This document shows, one piece after another, positions 50,872 through 59,965 of a stretch of 64,000 nt of DNA. The notes below the pieces were generated by a model. The model saw nothing but the letters and a program-made list of their open reading frames with translations, had not been told where the DNA came from and ran no database searches. How positions within the stretch are numbered: the first letter of the stretch is position 1; each line of letters opens with the position of its first letter. A program made the translations under genes and the position numbers. The DNA is from Salinispirillum sp. LH 10-3-1. Lineage in GTDB: Bacteria; Pseudomonadota; Gammaproteobacteria; Pseudomonadales; Natronospirillaceae. Location: NCBI RefSeq assembly GCF_030643825.1, contig NZ_CP101717.1, positions 496,001 to 560,000 on the forward strand, written 5' to 3'.

Positions 50872-53800
50872 ATGGTCTTGGTCACGACGCCAGCGATTAT
50901 AGGTATAGCAAAAACAGTCCAAAAGCGCTTGGGTGATGGTTTCTATGAACAACAGATGGTTCGCGAGCAGATTATTACCCAAACCGGTCAGCGGTTCTTG
51001 GGCAATAACAACAATGACGAAGAACAATACAGAAACCTGATGAATGCAGGTGTCACATTTGCTCAAGCGCACCAACTCCGCCCCGGCATTGCCCTTACCG
51101 CCTCTCAGGTCGCCGCACTCACCACCGACATCGTTTGGTTAGTAGAGCAACAAGTGGCCTTGCCAGATGGCCGGATTGAAACGGTGTTGGTACCACGCGT
51201 ATACACAGTAGTGCGAGACGGTGACTTAGACATAGGTGGCACATTGCTGGCTGGCCGTAATGTCGAGATTGATCTCGAAGGAGATCTCACCAACAGCGGT
51301 ACCATTCTGGCGAAAGAAACACTGCAAATAGACGCAGACAACCTGCACAACAACGGTGGTGATATCGGCGGTAGCCGTGTCTTTATCACCACAGAGGAAG
51401 ACCTCAACGTCACTGGTGGTCGTGTAGTGGCCGAGAACGTTATGGTGTTGGATGTTGGTAATGACCTAAACGTTATCACAACGGTAGCCCATGGTAGCGG
51501 CGGCAGTACCGAGCAAAATAGCTCTGGGACTTTTGCGGGATTCACAGCCACACGAACAACCACAGCAACATACACCAGCACAGAAATAGGTCAACAAGCA
51601 GGTTTGTACGTCACCTCAGAACAAGGCCAAATGGTGGCTCGGGCAGAAGCCAGCGATGAAATTGGCACACAAATCAGCAGCGGCGGGAATGCTGCCTTCG
51701 TAGCGGGCAATGACTTTCATGCCCGTGCGGCCGAAGTACAAGCGGATGGTACTTTGTATGTGCAGGCTGAAGGTGATGTGCTCGTGGGTGGTCAGCAAGC
51801 GACCTTCGTAAATGAAACCGAAACGGAAACAGAAGTTACCTCTTTAACAGTGGGCGTGCGTAATGCCTATGTTGACGCCTACAATGCAGCCGCCAACGTC
51901 AATAGCGCGTACAAAGCCGTCGAACGTGCCAATAGCGCCCTGAAAGAGGCTGAAAGACGTTTTGAGCGTGGCGAAATCACTGAAAGCGCCTTGCGCGACT
52001 ATAAAATCAATCATGCCACTGCCGTGGCAGGCTTAGCGCAGGCACAAATTGCTGCGGGTACTACCATTGCTAGCGCAGCGACGTCAGCTGCGACTGGCGG
52101 CACAGGATTTTATGCGAGCGTCAACGCTGAAGTATCGCACAGCAGCAGCTACAGCCAAAGCACGCAAGGGGTGTGGCAGGGCTCTAGCATCCAAGCCGGT
52201 AGCCTGACCGTGTCTGGCGAGAACGCCACCTTCCAGGGCAGTGACATCGCTGCCGGGCTGGCCAGCTTGAACAGCACCAACACCAGCTTCACCGCAGGGG
52301 TAAATACCAGCAGCACTCAAACTGAATCCAGTAGCGTGAACGCTAGCATGAGTTACAGCACACGTAGCAACGTAGGGTTGAGTGGTAGCGCTGGTGCAAA
52401 CGCTGCGACCAGCAGCAGTGACAGTACACAATATGTCAACAGTCGCTTAAATGTTGGCCATCTCGAAAGCAACAGCGACACCTTCTCGCTGATCGGTGCC
52501 GAACTGCAAGCGCAAACCGCCAATATGGATGTTGGCAACTTGCACATTGAAAGCCTGCAAGACACCCACCGCAGTGCTAACGGCAGTATTGGTGGCAATG
52601 TCGGTGTAGGCTCCAGCGGCGTTAACAGCATCGGTGTGAATGCGGGGATGGGTTCTAGCAACGGTAATCAAGTGGGTAATCAGACCCAACTGTTGATCGC
52701 CGACGGGGCCAACAGCCAGATCACCGCAGACCACACCAACCTCGTTGGCGGCTTAGTCGCCAACGCTACTCGCAACGAAAACGGCGAACTGGTCGATCAT
52801 GGTCAACTTAACCTGACCACTAACACCTTGTCCGTCTCTGACTTAGACAACCGCAGCAGTAATCAGCAAGTTGGCACCAATATGAACTTTGGGCAGTCCA
52901 GCACGACTGTCGGCGCACAAAATGCCGGACACATCACCGAAGGCCAAACACAAGCTACCTTGGGCCTAGGTAATGTTCAAGTGGGTGGGGAAACACTGGA
53001 CGACAGTAACGCCCCCGCCAACCTGAACCGGGATATAGCAGATGCGCATATCACCACCCGTGATCAACAGACCGGTGGGTTGGATGCCAGTGCCACTCTG
53101 GAATACAGCCAATTAACTGTCGAGGGCTGGAGCACGATTATTGATGATCAACTCAGTCTAGCCTCCAACACCCTGACTGCAGCTAATGGAGCCGGCCGAG
53201 ATGTTCAATTGGTCGGTAATGCGGTAGGAGAAGGAGTGCATATAATCAGCGGGGGCAATGAGAATGTTGAAAATATCATTGGTTTTGGGGGCTTAATCCC
53301 AACGACATTGAACAACGGAGGCTTGATGAACCAAGCACCCATTCTATTGGGGGCTGATGATATCAACCAGCGTAATATGGTTGTTGTGTCATCTGACAGT
53401 GACTATGTGAAAGCAAATCCTGAGCTCGGTTGGGTCAGTATCGAAGAGATGCCCGGATACAGCTTCTTGTCACCCGCCAAGCAAGCAGAGCTTGCAGGTA
53501 TTATGGTAAGCACGTCCACGCTCGACATCACGCCAGAAACATCAACATTTCAAAATGCGACCAATGGCATACGTAATACGGAATCGGCTGCTATCTTCAA
53601 CGGCATGACGCAGACACATGATTTGTTGAACGGGGATCCGGATCAGGAGATATTGTTCACACAGAATTACAATCCGACTCGTGGTATGGTTGCCGACCTT
53701 GCTGAAAGTGGCGTTGACGCCTTAGTAAATCTAACTGGTTGGAGTTTCCTGTCCACTTCCGTTGCGCGCCAAACTGGACAATTTATGTCGGACGTGGCGG

Positions 53801-54312
53801 AAGCACAGGGAGAAAATGGAGCCAACTTTGCCCACCATTCTCAGGCGAATTTACTGGCCTACAGTGGTCTGTTGGCGAACGTTGGAAACAATAATACTGC
53901 AAACGTCGATTTCGACATACAAAACACAAACATTACCTATGCCTCTTATGGTTCGCCAGTCAACAGTCTAGATCTTAATCGTATTCTAAGTCCTGCGGGA
54001 ATTCAGCTAAACGTATCGTCAACCAACCCAGGGGATTTTGTGGGTGAGGTGCTGGGTGGTAACTATGGCGTCTACATCAAAGATCTGGTGGGTGGGCAGG
54101 TAAATATAGTGACGCATGAGGATGGCGGAATGAATCAATTTGTATACAGCCAAGCACCTGTTGTTGACTTACCCACTATTTCTACCCCAGCGCCGGGTAA
54201 CAATGGCTCAAACATCGATAAACTGTTCAACCTGTTTAGTTCTGGTTCACCTCACTCCAATTACAATTGTTTGGGGGCTCAGTGTGGTGCTCAACCGCAG
54301 GAGACTCAATGA
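50872..54312 (+). CDS. Truncated CdiA/filamentous-haemagglutinin-type protein with lipase-like C-terminus
   Basis: 1146 aa. From about residue 15 (QKRLGDGFYEQQMVREQI) it matches the interior of CdiA/FhaB proteins; the signal peptide, the TPS domain and the N-terminal filament are missing, and no RBS is visible. Pretoxin repeats follow (LLAGRNVEIDLEGDLTNSG, haemagglutinin-type SSGSAGANAATS stretches). The C-terminal ~160 aa is a lipase-like domain: HHSQA (988-992, Ser990), YGSPVN, NPGDFV (Asp1055), and THE (His1082). No VENN motif was found. Without a secretion signal it may be a silent remnant or an orphan cassette swapped in from a full-length gene. Confidence 0.75.
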   Translation: MVLVTTPAIIGIAKTVQKRLGDGFYEQQMVREQIITQTGQRFLGNNNNDEEQYRNLMNAGVTFAQAHQLRPGIALTASQVAALTTDIVWLVEQQVALPDGRIETVLVPRVYTVVRDGDLDIGGTLLAGRNVEIDLEGDLTNSGTILAKETLQIDADNLHNNGGDIGGSRVFITTEEDLNVTGGRVVAENVMVLDVGNDLNVITTVAHGSGGSTEQNSSGTFAGFTATRTTTATYTSTEIGQQAGLYVTSEQGQMVARAEASDEIGTQISSGGNAAFVAGNDFHARAAEVQADGTLYVQAEGDVLVGGQQATFVNETETETEVTSLTVGVRNAYVDAYNAAANVNSAYKAVERANSALKEAERRFERGEITESALRDYKINHATAVAGLAQAQIAAGTTIASAATSAATGGTGFYASVNAEVSHSSSYSQSTQGVWQGSSIQAGSLTVSGENATFQGSDIAAGLASLNSTNTSFTAGVNTSSTQTESSSVNASMSYSTRSNVGLSGSAGANAATSSSDSTQYVNSRLNVGHLESNSDTFSLIGAELQAQTANMDVGNLHIESLQDTHRSANGSIGGNVGVGSSGVNSIGVNAGMGSSNGNQVGNQTQLLIADGANSQITADHTNLVGGLVANATRNENGELVDHGQLNLTTNTLSVSDLDNRSSNQQVGTNMNFGQSSTTVGAQNAGHITEGQTQATLGLGNVQVGGETLDDSNAPANLNRDIADAHITTRDQQTGGLDASATLEYSQLTVEGWSTIIDDQLSLASNTLTAANGAGRDVQLVGNAVGEGVHIISGGNENVENIIGFGGLIPTTLNNGGLMNQAPILLGADDINQRNMVVVSSDSDYVKANPELGWVSIEEMPGYSFLSPAKQAELAGIMVSTSTLDITPETSTFQNATNGIRNTESAAIFNGMTQTHDLLNGDPDQEILFTQNYNPTRGMVADLAESGVDALVNLTGWSFLSTSVARQTGQFMSDVAEAQGENGANFAHHSQANLLAYSGLLANVGNNNTANVDFDIQNTNITYASYGSPVNSLDLNRILSPAGIQLNVSSTNPGDFVGEVLGGNYGVYIKDLVGGQVNIVTHEDGGMNQFVYSQAPVVDLPTISTPAPGNNGSNIDKLFNLFSSGSPHSNYNCLGAQCGAQPQETQ

Positions 54313-55178
54313 TGCGTAAACAGTGGATTTTCGCTTGTATTATCCCTTTGTTGTTAGCGGGTTGTGCGGGTACTCGATATATAGCTGCTGACACCGGAGA
54401 GCGTCTAGTGGTCACGGCTGGTTATGACCCAGATATCACTTATCCGAGGCCAAGAGGAGGGGAGTTTGTATTTTCATTTGTTCCCCCAGTCGACGTGGAC
54501 TGGAACTACACTGAGAGTCGCTGAGTTCTGTTTGGTAAGTATGAGCCAGATAAAAATAGAGGTTATATCACTGCTTATGGTGTCAGTGATTTCCATAATT
54601 CAATTACTTTAGATTGGACATGGCTAAATGCGGTAGGTGTTCGTAGCGCGTTAGAGGGGCGCCCTGCTGCATGGGCGGGAGTGCCGTGGTATAAGGATAT
54701 TGTTCCCGAGATCGGCTTACGTTTGCCTTACGTCCCCAAGGAGCATGAAATTCAAGGAAAGGATTGGTATCGGCTGGGCTACCCTCAAGGACTGTTTACA
54801 GACTACATGACGAAGGGCGCTGAAGGTTTTTATTGCCGACGCTCGGTTTATACACGCAGTGGCACGGCTGACTGGAATGAAGACGAACAGGTGGTCACTG
54901 TAAGGGCAGAAAATACCGGTTTTAACGTTGTTTATGGGTGCCCCTTTCGGCTTGTTGATGGCCGCAATGTTGTTTTTTTTATTAGGACCCGCTTCGGAAT
55001 ATCCGGTCAGGAATTGGCCTCCAATCCCAATGCCATAGATGAACAATTGGATCGCCTAGATCGCTGGTTGGAGCCCACGTGGCAGTCACTGATCATTATG
55101 CCTGGTGCTTATCAGTTCGACCCTCCAGAGGGAGCACAACAGAGCATGTTCTGTGAAATACATGGGTACTGTTGGTAG
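54309..55178 (+). pseudogene. Lipoprotein gene interrupted by an in-frame TGA (candidate immunity protein)
   Basis: The ATG at 54309 (GGAG upstream) opens a lipoprotein with signal MMRKQWIFACIIPLLLAGC and lipobox LAGC. At 54522-54524 a TGA stops the frame after codon 71. The same frame then stays open, without another stop, to the TAG at 55176-55178. The downstream part (LFGKYEPDKNRGYITAYGVSDFHNS, then DIVPEIGLRLPYVPKEHE) is one continuous soluble domain, so a single 289-codon gene with a premature TGA is the simplest reading. A GTG at 54681 could restart the C-terminal half. The position right after the CdiA-like gene suggests an immunity or partner role. Confidence 0.65.
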
Positions 55179-55270
55179 CCAAAAGGTTGGTCACATTGGC
55201 ATCTTGAGACGGTGTTTGAAAAGTGCTTTTTTACTTCTAAGGAAGTCATGACAACAAGTAGGAGAAAGTG

Positions 55271-55585
55271 ATGATAAAGAACGAGATTTCTTTTGATTTT
55301 AGTATGGTGCTGGCGCTCGGATGGGCGTTGTTTTGGCGCTGGTTAATTATTGGGGCGATCCCGGGTGTCATCCTAGGGCAGTTGATGATAACTAATCCTT
55401 GGCTGGCTCTGTTTATTCAGTTGTCGCTGTCCTTCATAGGCTTGGCTTTGGCTGTCAATTGGGTGCTTGGTTCGGGCAGCTTTTCCAGTCTGAAAATTAT
55501 CATTATGGAACAAGCTCATTATCAAGAGTTAGCAACCAACAGTGACGTGGCGGTGTCAGCAGACTCAGCGTCTGAATCTGGCTAA
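55271..55585 (+). CDS. Small membrane protein downstream of the CdiA-like cluster
   Basis: A 104-aa protein with three hydrophobic segments (about 15-30, 31-50, 53-70) and a polar, Ser/Ala-rich tail after EQAHYQELATNSD. The start is the ATG at 55271, seven bases after GGAGAAA. No family recognised. It belongs by position to the CdiA-like/lipoprotein cluster, and membrane immunity proteins of this size are known, but this is inference. Confidence 0.6.
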   Translation: MIKNEISFDFSMVLALGWALFWRWLIIGAIPGVILGQLMITNPWLALFIQLSLSFIGLALAVNWVLGSGSFSSLKIIIMEQAHYQELATNSDVAVSADSASESG

Positions 55586-55634
55586 ATACGTTAGGGGGAG
55601 CTTTCCCCAGTGCTGCCCTAGAAGCTCACCTACT

Positions 55635-55724
55635 CAGCAGCGGTGTCTGTCGAAAGATGCTCAACGAGAAACGAGAGATCGTTTCCAATGCAGGCACCGC
55701 TGCTGTTGTAACCCTTACAACAGC
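55635..55724. repeat. Nested and overlapping inverted repeats before the Hsp20 gene
   Basis: Outer arms CAGCAGCGGTGTCTG (55635-55649) and CAGGCACCGCTGCTG (55691-55705) pair with one wobble. An inner hairpin GAAACGA/TCGTTTC sits at 55668-55685. A 10-bp perfect hairpin GCTGTTGTAA-ccc-TTACAACAGC (55702-55724) shares 4 bases with the outer arm, so the two structures exclude each other. It may be an RNA switch, a terminator or an insertion scar. Confidence 0.55.
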
Positions 55725-55759
55725 TCCAAAACTCCACAAAAAATTTACAAATTTCATCC

Positions 55760-55787
55760 CTTGAAGAAGCATTGATCGCTCATACAT
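55760..55787 (+). promoter_or_regulatory. Sigma-32-like promoter for the Hsp20 gene
   Basis: CTTGAAG (55760-55766) and, 12 bases later, CTCATACAT (55779-55787) resemble the RpoH consensus CTTGAAA N11-16 CCCATNT. It lies about 85 bp before the start codon, a fit for a heat-shock gene. Confidence 0.6.
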
Positions 55788-55846
55788 ATACCTTGTAGGC
55801 GCTGTGTCACAGAGTTGAGCAGCTTACCTACAGACTATGAACTTTA

Positions 55847-55863
55847 TTGCTTCTTTTGGAGGA
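55847..55863 (+). promoter_or_regulatory. ROSE-like RNA thermometer at the Hsp20 ribosome site
   Basis: TTGCTTC (55847-55853), loop TTTT, GGAGGA (55858-55863). The U(U/C)GCU block pairs with the Shine-Dalgarno sequence with a G-G mismatch, as in ROSE elements of small heat-shock genes. Would hide the RBS at low temperature. Confidence 0.5.
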
Positions 55864-55870
55864 TAACACC

Positions 55871-56347
55871 ATGGCAACGATTGATCTCACTCCCCTGTAT
55901 CGCAGCAGTGTGGGCTTTGACCGTTTGGCAAACATGATCGACAGCGCAATGCGCGCCGACCAGTCCGCAGGCTACCCGCCTTACAACATCGAGGTAACCG
56001 GTGACGACGAATACGGCGTTACCTTGGCGGTAGCGGGTTTTGCAGAAGACGAGCTGGACATCCAGGTCGAAGGCGGTGTGCTGACCGTGCGCGGCAAAAA
56101 AGGCGGCGACGCTGAAGCACGCAAGTTCCTGCACCAAGGCATCGCGTTTCGTTCGTTCGAGCGGCGTTTCAATTTGGCCGACCACATCAAGGTCGCGGGA
56201 GCCAGTTTGAACAATGGCTTGCTGACGGTGGCACTGTACAAAGAAGTGCCGGAAGAAATGAAACCCCGGAGCATCGCTATCAATTCCGGTAGTACAGAGC
56301 GTGCGAAGGTGCTAGAGCACAAGAATGACAAGGAAAAAGCTGCCTAA
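55871..56347 (+). CDS. ibpA: Small heat-shock protein (IbpA/Hsp20)
   Basis: A 158-aa ATP-independent chaperone that holds unfolding proteins. The N-terminal FDLTPLYRSSVGFDRLANMID-like block (here IDLTPLYRSSVGFDRL) is diagnostic of IbpA. The alpha-crystallin domain spans about 33-130 (YNIEVTGDDEYGVTLAVAGF, IQVEGGVLTVRGKK, FLHQGIAFRSFERRFNLADHIKVAGASLNNGLLTVALYKEVPE). The start at 55871 follows GGAGG eight bases upstream. Control by a sigma-32-like promoter and ROSE-like leader is likely. Confidence 0.95.
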   Translation: MATIDLTPLYRSSVGFDRLANMIDSAMRADQSAGYPPYNIEVTGDDEYGVTLAVAGFAEDELDIQVEGGVLTVRGKKGGDAEARKFLHQGIAFRSFERRFNLADHIKVAGASLNNGLLTVALYKEVPEEMKPRSIAINSGSTERAKVLEHKNDKEKAA

Positions 56348-56369
56348 ACAAAGGTTGGCTCGGTAGAAG

Positions 56370-56396
56370 AAAAGGCAGCGTTGAGCTGCCTTTTTT
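56370..56396 (+). terminator. Intrinsic terminator after ibpA
   Basis: AAGGCAGC, loop GTTGA, GCTGCC and TTTTTT, 23 bases after the stop codon. Confidence 0.9.
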
Positions 56397-56518
56397 GTGT
56401 TTGCCCGAGAATCCGCTCGAAAAAACACTGCCACTGACACGCTTGCGCTGCTCATTAGTAACCGCACGCGACGGGATGATCGTCTATAGTGGAACTAAGT
56501 GTTGTAGGCGAGAGAGAT

Positions 56519-58084
56519 ATGCGTTCGATACGACGTTTTATGATCCATTATCTGATGCTATACGCCGTGGCCATTTCATTGGTGTTCGTGGCCTATCGCC
56601 TATGGGTGGAGTATCCGCGTGAGCTTGAGACGGTAGTCGCACATCAAGCGCGGGAACTGGATAGCTTGCTGGAGGGTTTGTATCAACATCAGCGTAATCT
56701 AGAAGTTCTGGTTCGAGATTGGGCACACTGGGACGACAGCGTGGCCTTTGTGAGTAACCCTGCGGACAATGCCAATTACTATTCCACAAATGTGTTGTCT
56801 AACACGGCGCAATTGTACGACCTGGTTGCCATGGTCTATCTCGACAGAGATTTCAACCTGGTCGCGGGACAAGGATTTGATTTAGTCGACGATACCCTGC
56901 AGGACTTATCAGAGGTGTTACCCAGTGCGCTAACGCTGCTGATGTCCGCTCCTGCGGAGGCCGGTGCCCGGTTGCAATACGGTGGTTGGGTGAGTACATC
57001 GCAGGGCTTGGGCCGGTTCGCCCTCGACTACATTACCGACTCTCAAGACATCAGTGATCCCGCTGGCTACTTATTTTTTGTGCGCTTGCTGACCGAAGCT
57101 CACATTAGAGACTTTGAACGCATCACACGGCTAGGGCTGAATGTGACGCCGGTGTCTGCGTTTTCATCAGGTATCGCCAACGACCATGGCCTGATCATTG
57201 ATGCTGAATTGCGAGAAGGTTTTATGTCGACTCGCAATAGGTTGGTGCTCGATTTCTGGGGAGAACCCCTAGCGGTGGTGACCATTACTCACGACCCCAT
57301 TGCAACCCCAATGCTGTTTGGGCGGGGCGAGCTGTTAATGCTCCTCGGGCTGATTTCCATCCCAATTTTGATCAGTGTGATCACGGACCGAACCATCACC
57401 AGAGCTGTTGTTCGCAACGCTGCGTTAATGGAGGAGATGGTCGACAGCGGGCATTTGCATGAGTTGCCGGATCGCTTTCCAGTGCGTGAACTTGAGCAGA
57501 TACGCGGTACCTTTAATCGCGCGGTTAAGCTGGTTAATCAGCAGCAGCAGCACCTAACCGAACTGTCGCGCACCGACTCTTTAACCGGCATCGCCAATCG
57601 TCGTGCGTTCGATGAGTATGCAGACAATGTGTGGCGGCAAGCACAACGTCTGAATGAGCCCTTGTTATTGGCGGTGCTCGATATTGATTACTTCAAAAAC
57701 TTTAACGACCGGCTGGGGCACCAAGCCGGTGATGACGCCTTGCAACAGCTCGGCCATACGCTACGTACCTTCTGCCGTCGAGCGAACGAATACTCTGCGC
57801 GTTTAGGCGGCGAGGAGTTTGCCTTTGTATGTTTTGGTGCAACAGAATTAGAAGCCACTGAGCGTTTGGAAATGCTGCGCCAAGCGGTGGAGGCGCTGGC
57901 AATCGTGCACCCTGAATCGAAATGCGCGGCAGTGATGACCATCAGTGTCGGAGCAGTTTACGTGGGTGCGCCTGTCAGTGTTCAGCCCGAAGTTACCGTC
58001 AAGCATCTCATGCAGCAGGCCGACGTCGCACTGTACCGTGCGAAAGAGCAAGGAAGAAACCGAGTCATCATGGACGCTTGTTAA
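56519..58084 (+). CDS. CHASE4-type sensor diguanylate cyclase
   Basis: A 521-aa inner-membrane protein. Start ATG at 56519 (GAGAGAG upstream). TM1 at about 8-25, a periplasmic CHASE4-like domain (WAHWDDSVAFVSNPADNANYYSTNV, a motif of these sensors), TM2 at about 270-290, a HAMP-like linker, and a C-terminal GGDEF domain. The active site reads RLGGEEF, an accepted variant, with DIDYFKNFNDRLGHQAGD for Mg and GTP binding. No RxxD inhibitory site lies before it. It makes c-di-GMP in response to an external signal. Confidence 0.92.
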   Translation: MRSIRRFMIHYLMLYAVAISLVFVAYRLWVEYPRELETVVAHQARELDSLLEGLYQHQRNLEVLVRDWAHWDDSVAFVSNPADNANYYSTNVLSNTAQLYDLVAMVYLDRDFNLVAGQGFDLVDDTLQDLSEVLPSALTLLMSAPAEAGARLQYGGWVSTSQGLGRFALDYITDSQDISDPAGYLFFVRLLTEAHIRDFERITRLGLNVTPVSAFSSGIANDHGLIIDAELREGFMSTRNRLVLDFWGEPLAVVTITHDPIATPMLFGRGELLMLLGLISIPILISVITDRTITRAVVRNAALMEEMVDSGHLHELPDRFPVRELEQIRGTFNRAVKLVNQQQQHLTELSRTDSLTGIANRRAFDEYADNVWRQAQRLNEPLLLAVLDIDYFKNFNDRLGHQAGDDALQQLGHTLRTFCRRANEYSARLGGEEFAFVCFGATELEATERLEMLRQAVEALAIVHPESKCAAVMTISVGAVYVGAPVSVQPEVTVKHLMQQADVALYRAKEQGRNRVIMDAC

Positions 58085-58268
58085 TGATACTTCAGCGACT
58101 TTTGGCGTGTTAGATTGCATGGCACACAACGAATTTATTGGTGCTGCTTGGTTTTTCCACATTTACCCATCCTGCTACAAATAATTACAATAAGTGCAGT
58201 GGTGGCTCTGTATAGGCTGACAAGTTGTCTACACTGAAAGGACATGTCGGTATAGAACGGAGCGGGTT

Positions 58269-59867
58269 ATGAAACGGTTGGGACTGTGGCTGGGAGCGGT
58301 CAGCATTCGCTGGCAACTGGCGGGTGGTTTCGGCGTCATTTTGTTGTTGATGGTGATTAATGCATTCATTTCTGTAACCACCGTCAACTTTCTCATGGAT
58401 GAAAATGAAGAAGTGAACGCGGTGAACGACATGGGTGAGCTGATGGCCGACGCCACCATAGCTGACCTAAACTACTTATTAACCTCTGACACACGTTATT
58501 TGACGTCTGCTCAGCAAAGCGCTGAACGCATTCTGAGTGTGGCACATCAAGTTATGCTGTTGGCGGACAACGACACCGAACGCGAGTTGGTGCAACAAGT
58601 AGTCAGTGCGGTAAACGCCTATCAAACGACGCTTGGCGCCTTTGCCAATGCGGATATGAACAATGGCGCAACAGTCGCCGCTCTGCGTTTAGAAGCGCAA
58701 GGCCATTCGGAAGCCGTGCGCGACTTCGTGGATCAGTACTACCAGGCCAGCTTAGCCAGTATGCAGGCTGCGGAAGCCCAAGCAGATGTTATCCTCATCG
58801 GCTCCACCTTGGTATCGCTCGTCATCGGGCTGTCGCTCGCGACCCTGATTACCCAGAGCATCGTCGGCCCCACCCAACAGTTAGCCACCTTGCTGAACGA
58901 GGTCGCGGACGGTGATCTCAGTCAAAGCATTACCTCTGAGCGACGCGATGAACTGGGTCAACTGATGCGGGCCACAGAAACAACCATCGATAACCTGCGT
59001 GGGTTGGTGCGTGGGCTGTCTGACGGGATCGACCAATTGGCCTCGGCAACGGAAGAGATGGCGGTGGTGTCGCAGCAAAATTCCAAGGTAATTGTTGAAC
59101 AGAACACGGAAACCGAACAGGTGGCGACCGCGATGAATCAGATGGCTTCCACCATTCAGGATGTTGCCAAGAACGCAGAAGAAGCGTCGGAAGCGGCACA
59201 AGCCTGCGAAGCCACTACGCGACAGGGCGGTGAGCGATTGCGCCACAGCATTGAACTGACCCGTCAGCTGGCCGACGAGGTTGAGGTGTCGACACGGGCA
59301 ATTCAAGAGCTGAAAGAGGCCGGTGACCGCATTGGTAAAGTCATGGATGTGATCAATGGCATTGCTGAACAAACCAATCTGTTGGCGCTGAACGCAGCTA
59401 TTGAAGCGGCACGGGCAGGCGATGCAGGGCGAGGCTTTTCTGTAGTCGCGGATGAAGTGCGGACACTATCCGCGCGCACTCAAGAGTCCACCAGTGAGAT
59501 TGAGACCGTGGTGTCGGAGCTGCAAAAATACGCCGAGCGCGGTATGCAGGCTATGGAGAAGAGCTCGTCGTTGGCCGATTCCACACGAGAGCCTTCAGAG
59601 CAGACGAAAGCAGCCTTCAATGAAATCATTGAAGCGGTATCGCACATTCAGGGCATGAACACGCAAATTGCTGCAGCGGTGACGCAACAGGGCGCTGTCG
59701 CGGAAGAAGTTAACCGCAGCGTGGCTAATATCAACAGCGCGGCCGAGCAAGCGGCGACCGCAAGTGAGGAAACCTTGCAGGCCAATAATGAGTTGGCACG
59801 TCTGGGCCAAGACTTGCAAAACATGGCTGCGGCTTTCCGCCTGAACAACGAGCCCGTCAAAGCCTAA
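58269..59867 (+). CDS. Methyl-accepting chemotaxis protein
   Basis: A 532-aa receptor. TM1 at about 17-35, a four-helix periplasmic sensor with [38 protein letters not shown]2 at about 177-197, HAMP about 198-250, and a cytoplasmic signalling domain with the CheA/CheW-binding tip [48 protein letters not shown]. No C-terminal CheR pentapeptide. GGAGCGGGTT precedes the ATG. The ligand is unknown; it follows the GGDEF gene but is separated by 184 bp. Confidence 0.95.
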   Translation: MKRLGLWLGAVSIRWQLAGGFGVILLLMVINAFISVTTVNFLMDENEEVNAVNDMGELMADATIADLNYLLTSDTRYLTSAQQSAERILSVAHQVMLLADNDTERELVQQVVSAVNAYQTTLGAFANADMNNGATVAALRLEAQGHSEAVRDFVDQYYQASLASMQAAEAQADVILIGSTLVSLVIGLSLATLITQSIVGPTQQLATLLNEVADGDLSQSITSERRDELGQLMRATETTIDNLRGLVRGLSDGIDQLASATEEMAVVSQQNSKVIVEQNTETEQVATAMNQMASTIQDVAKNAEEASEAAQACEATTRQGGERLRHSIELTRQLADEVEVSTRAIQELKEAGDRIGKVMDVINGIAEQTNLLALNAAIEAARAGDAGRGFSVVADEVRTLSARTQESTSEIETVVSELQKYAERGMQAMEKSSSLADSTREPSEQTKAAFNEIIEAVSHIQGMNTQIAAAVTQQGAVAEEVNRSVANINSAAEQAATASEETLQANNELARLGQDLQNMAAAFRLNNEPVKA

Positions 59868-59965
59868 TTGACGATTTGTTTCCACTCGCTCATTGACCCT
59901 TATCAAGTGATGAGGGCATGGGCGTGCTATGGTAAAAGAGTTGATTAAGGGTAAGGAATAACATC

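Noticed and set aside
54522-54524. Selenocysteine codon
   Set aside because: SelD and SelU are present but SelA/SelB are not seen, no SECIS-like hairpin follows, and a lipoprotein of this type is not a known selenoprotein family; a nonsense mutation is simpler.
55586-55730. An integron attC site
   Set aside because: Long inverted repeats are present, but the pair of RYYYAAC and GTTRRRY core sites at the outer ends could not be found and no integrase or cassettes are nearby.
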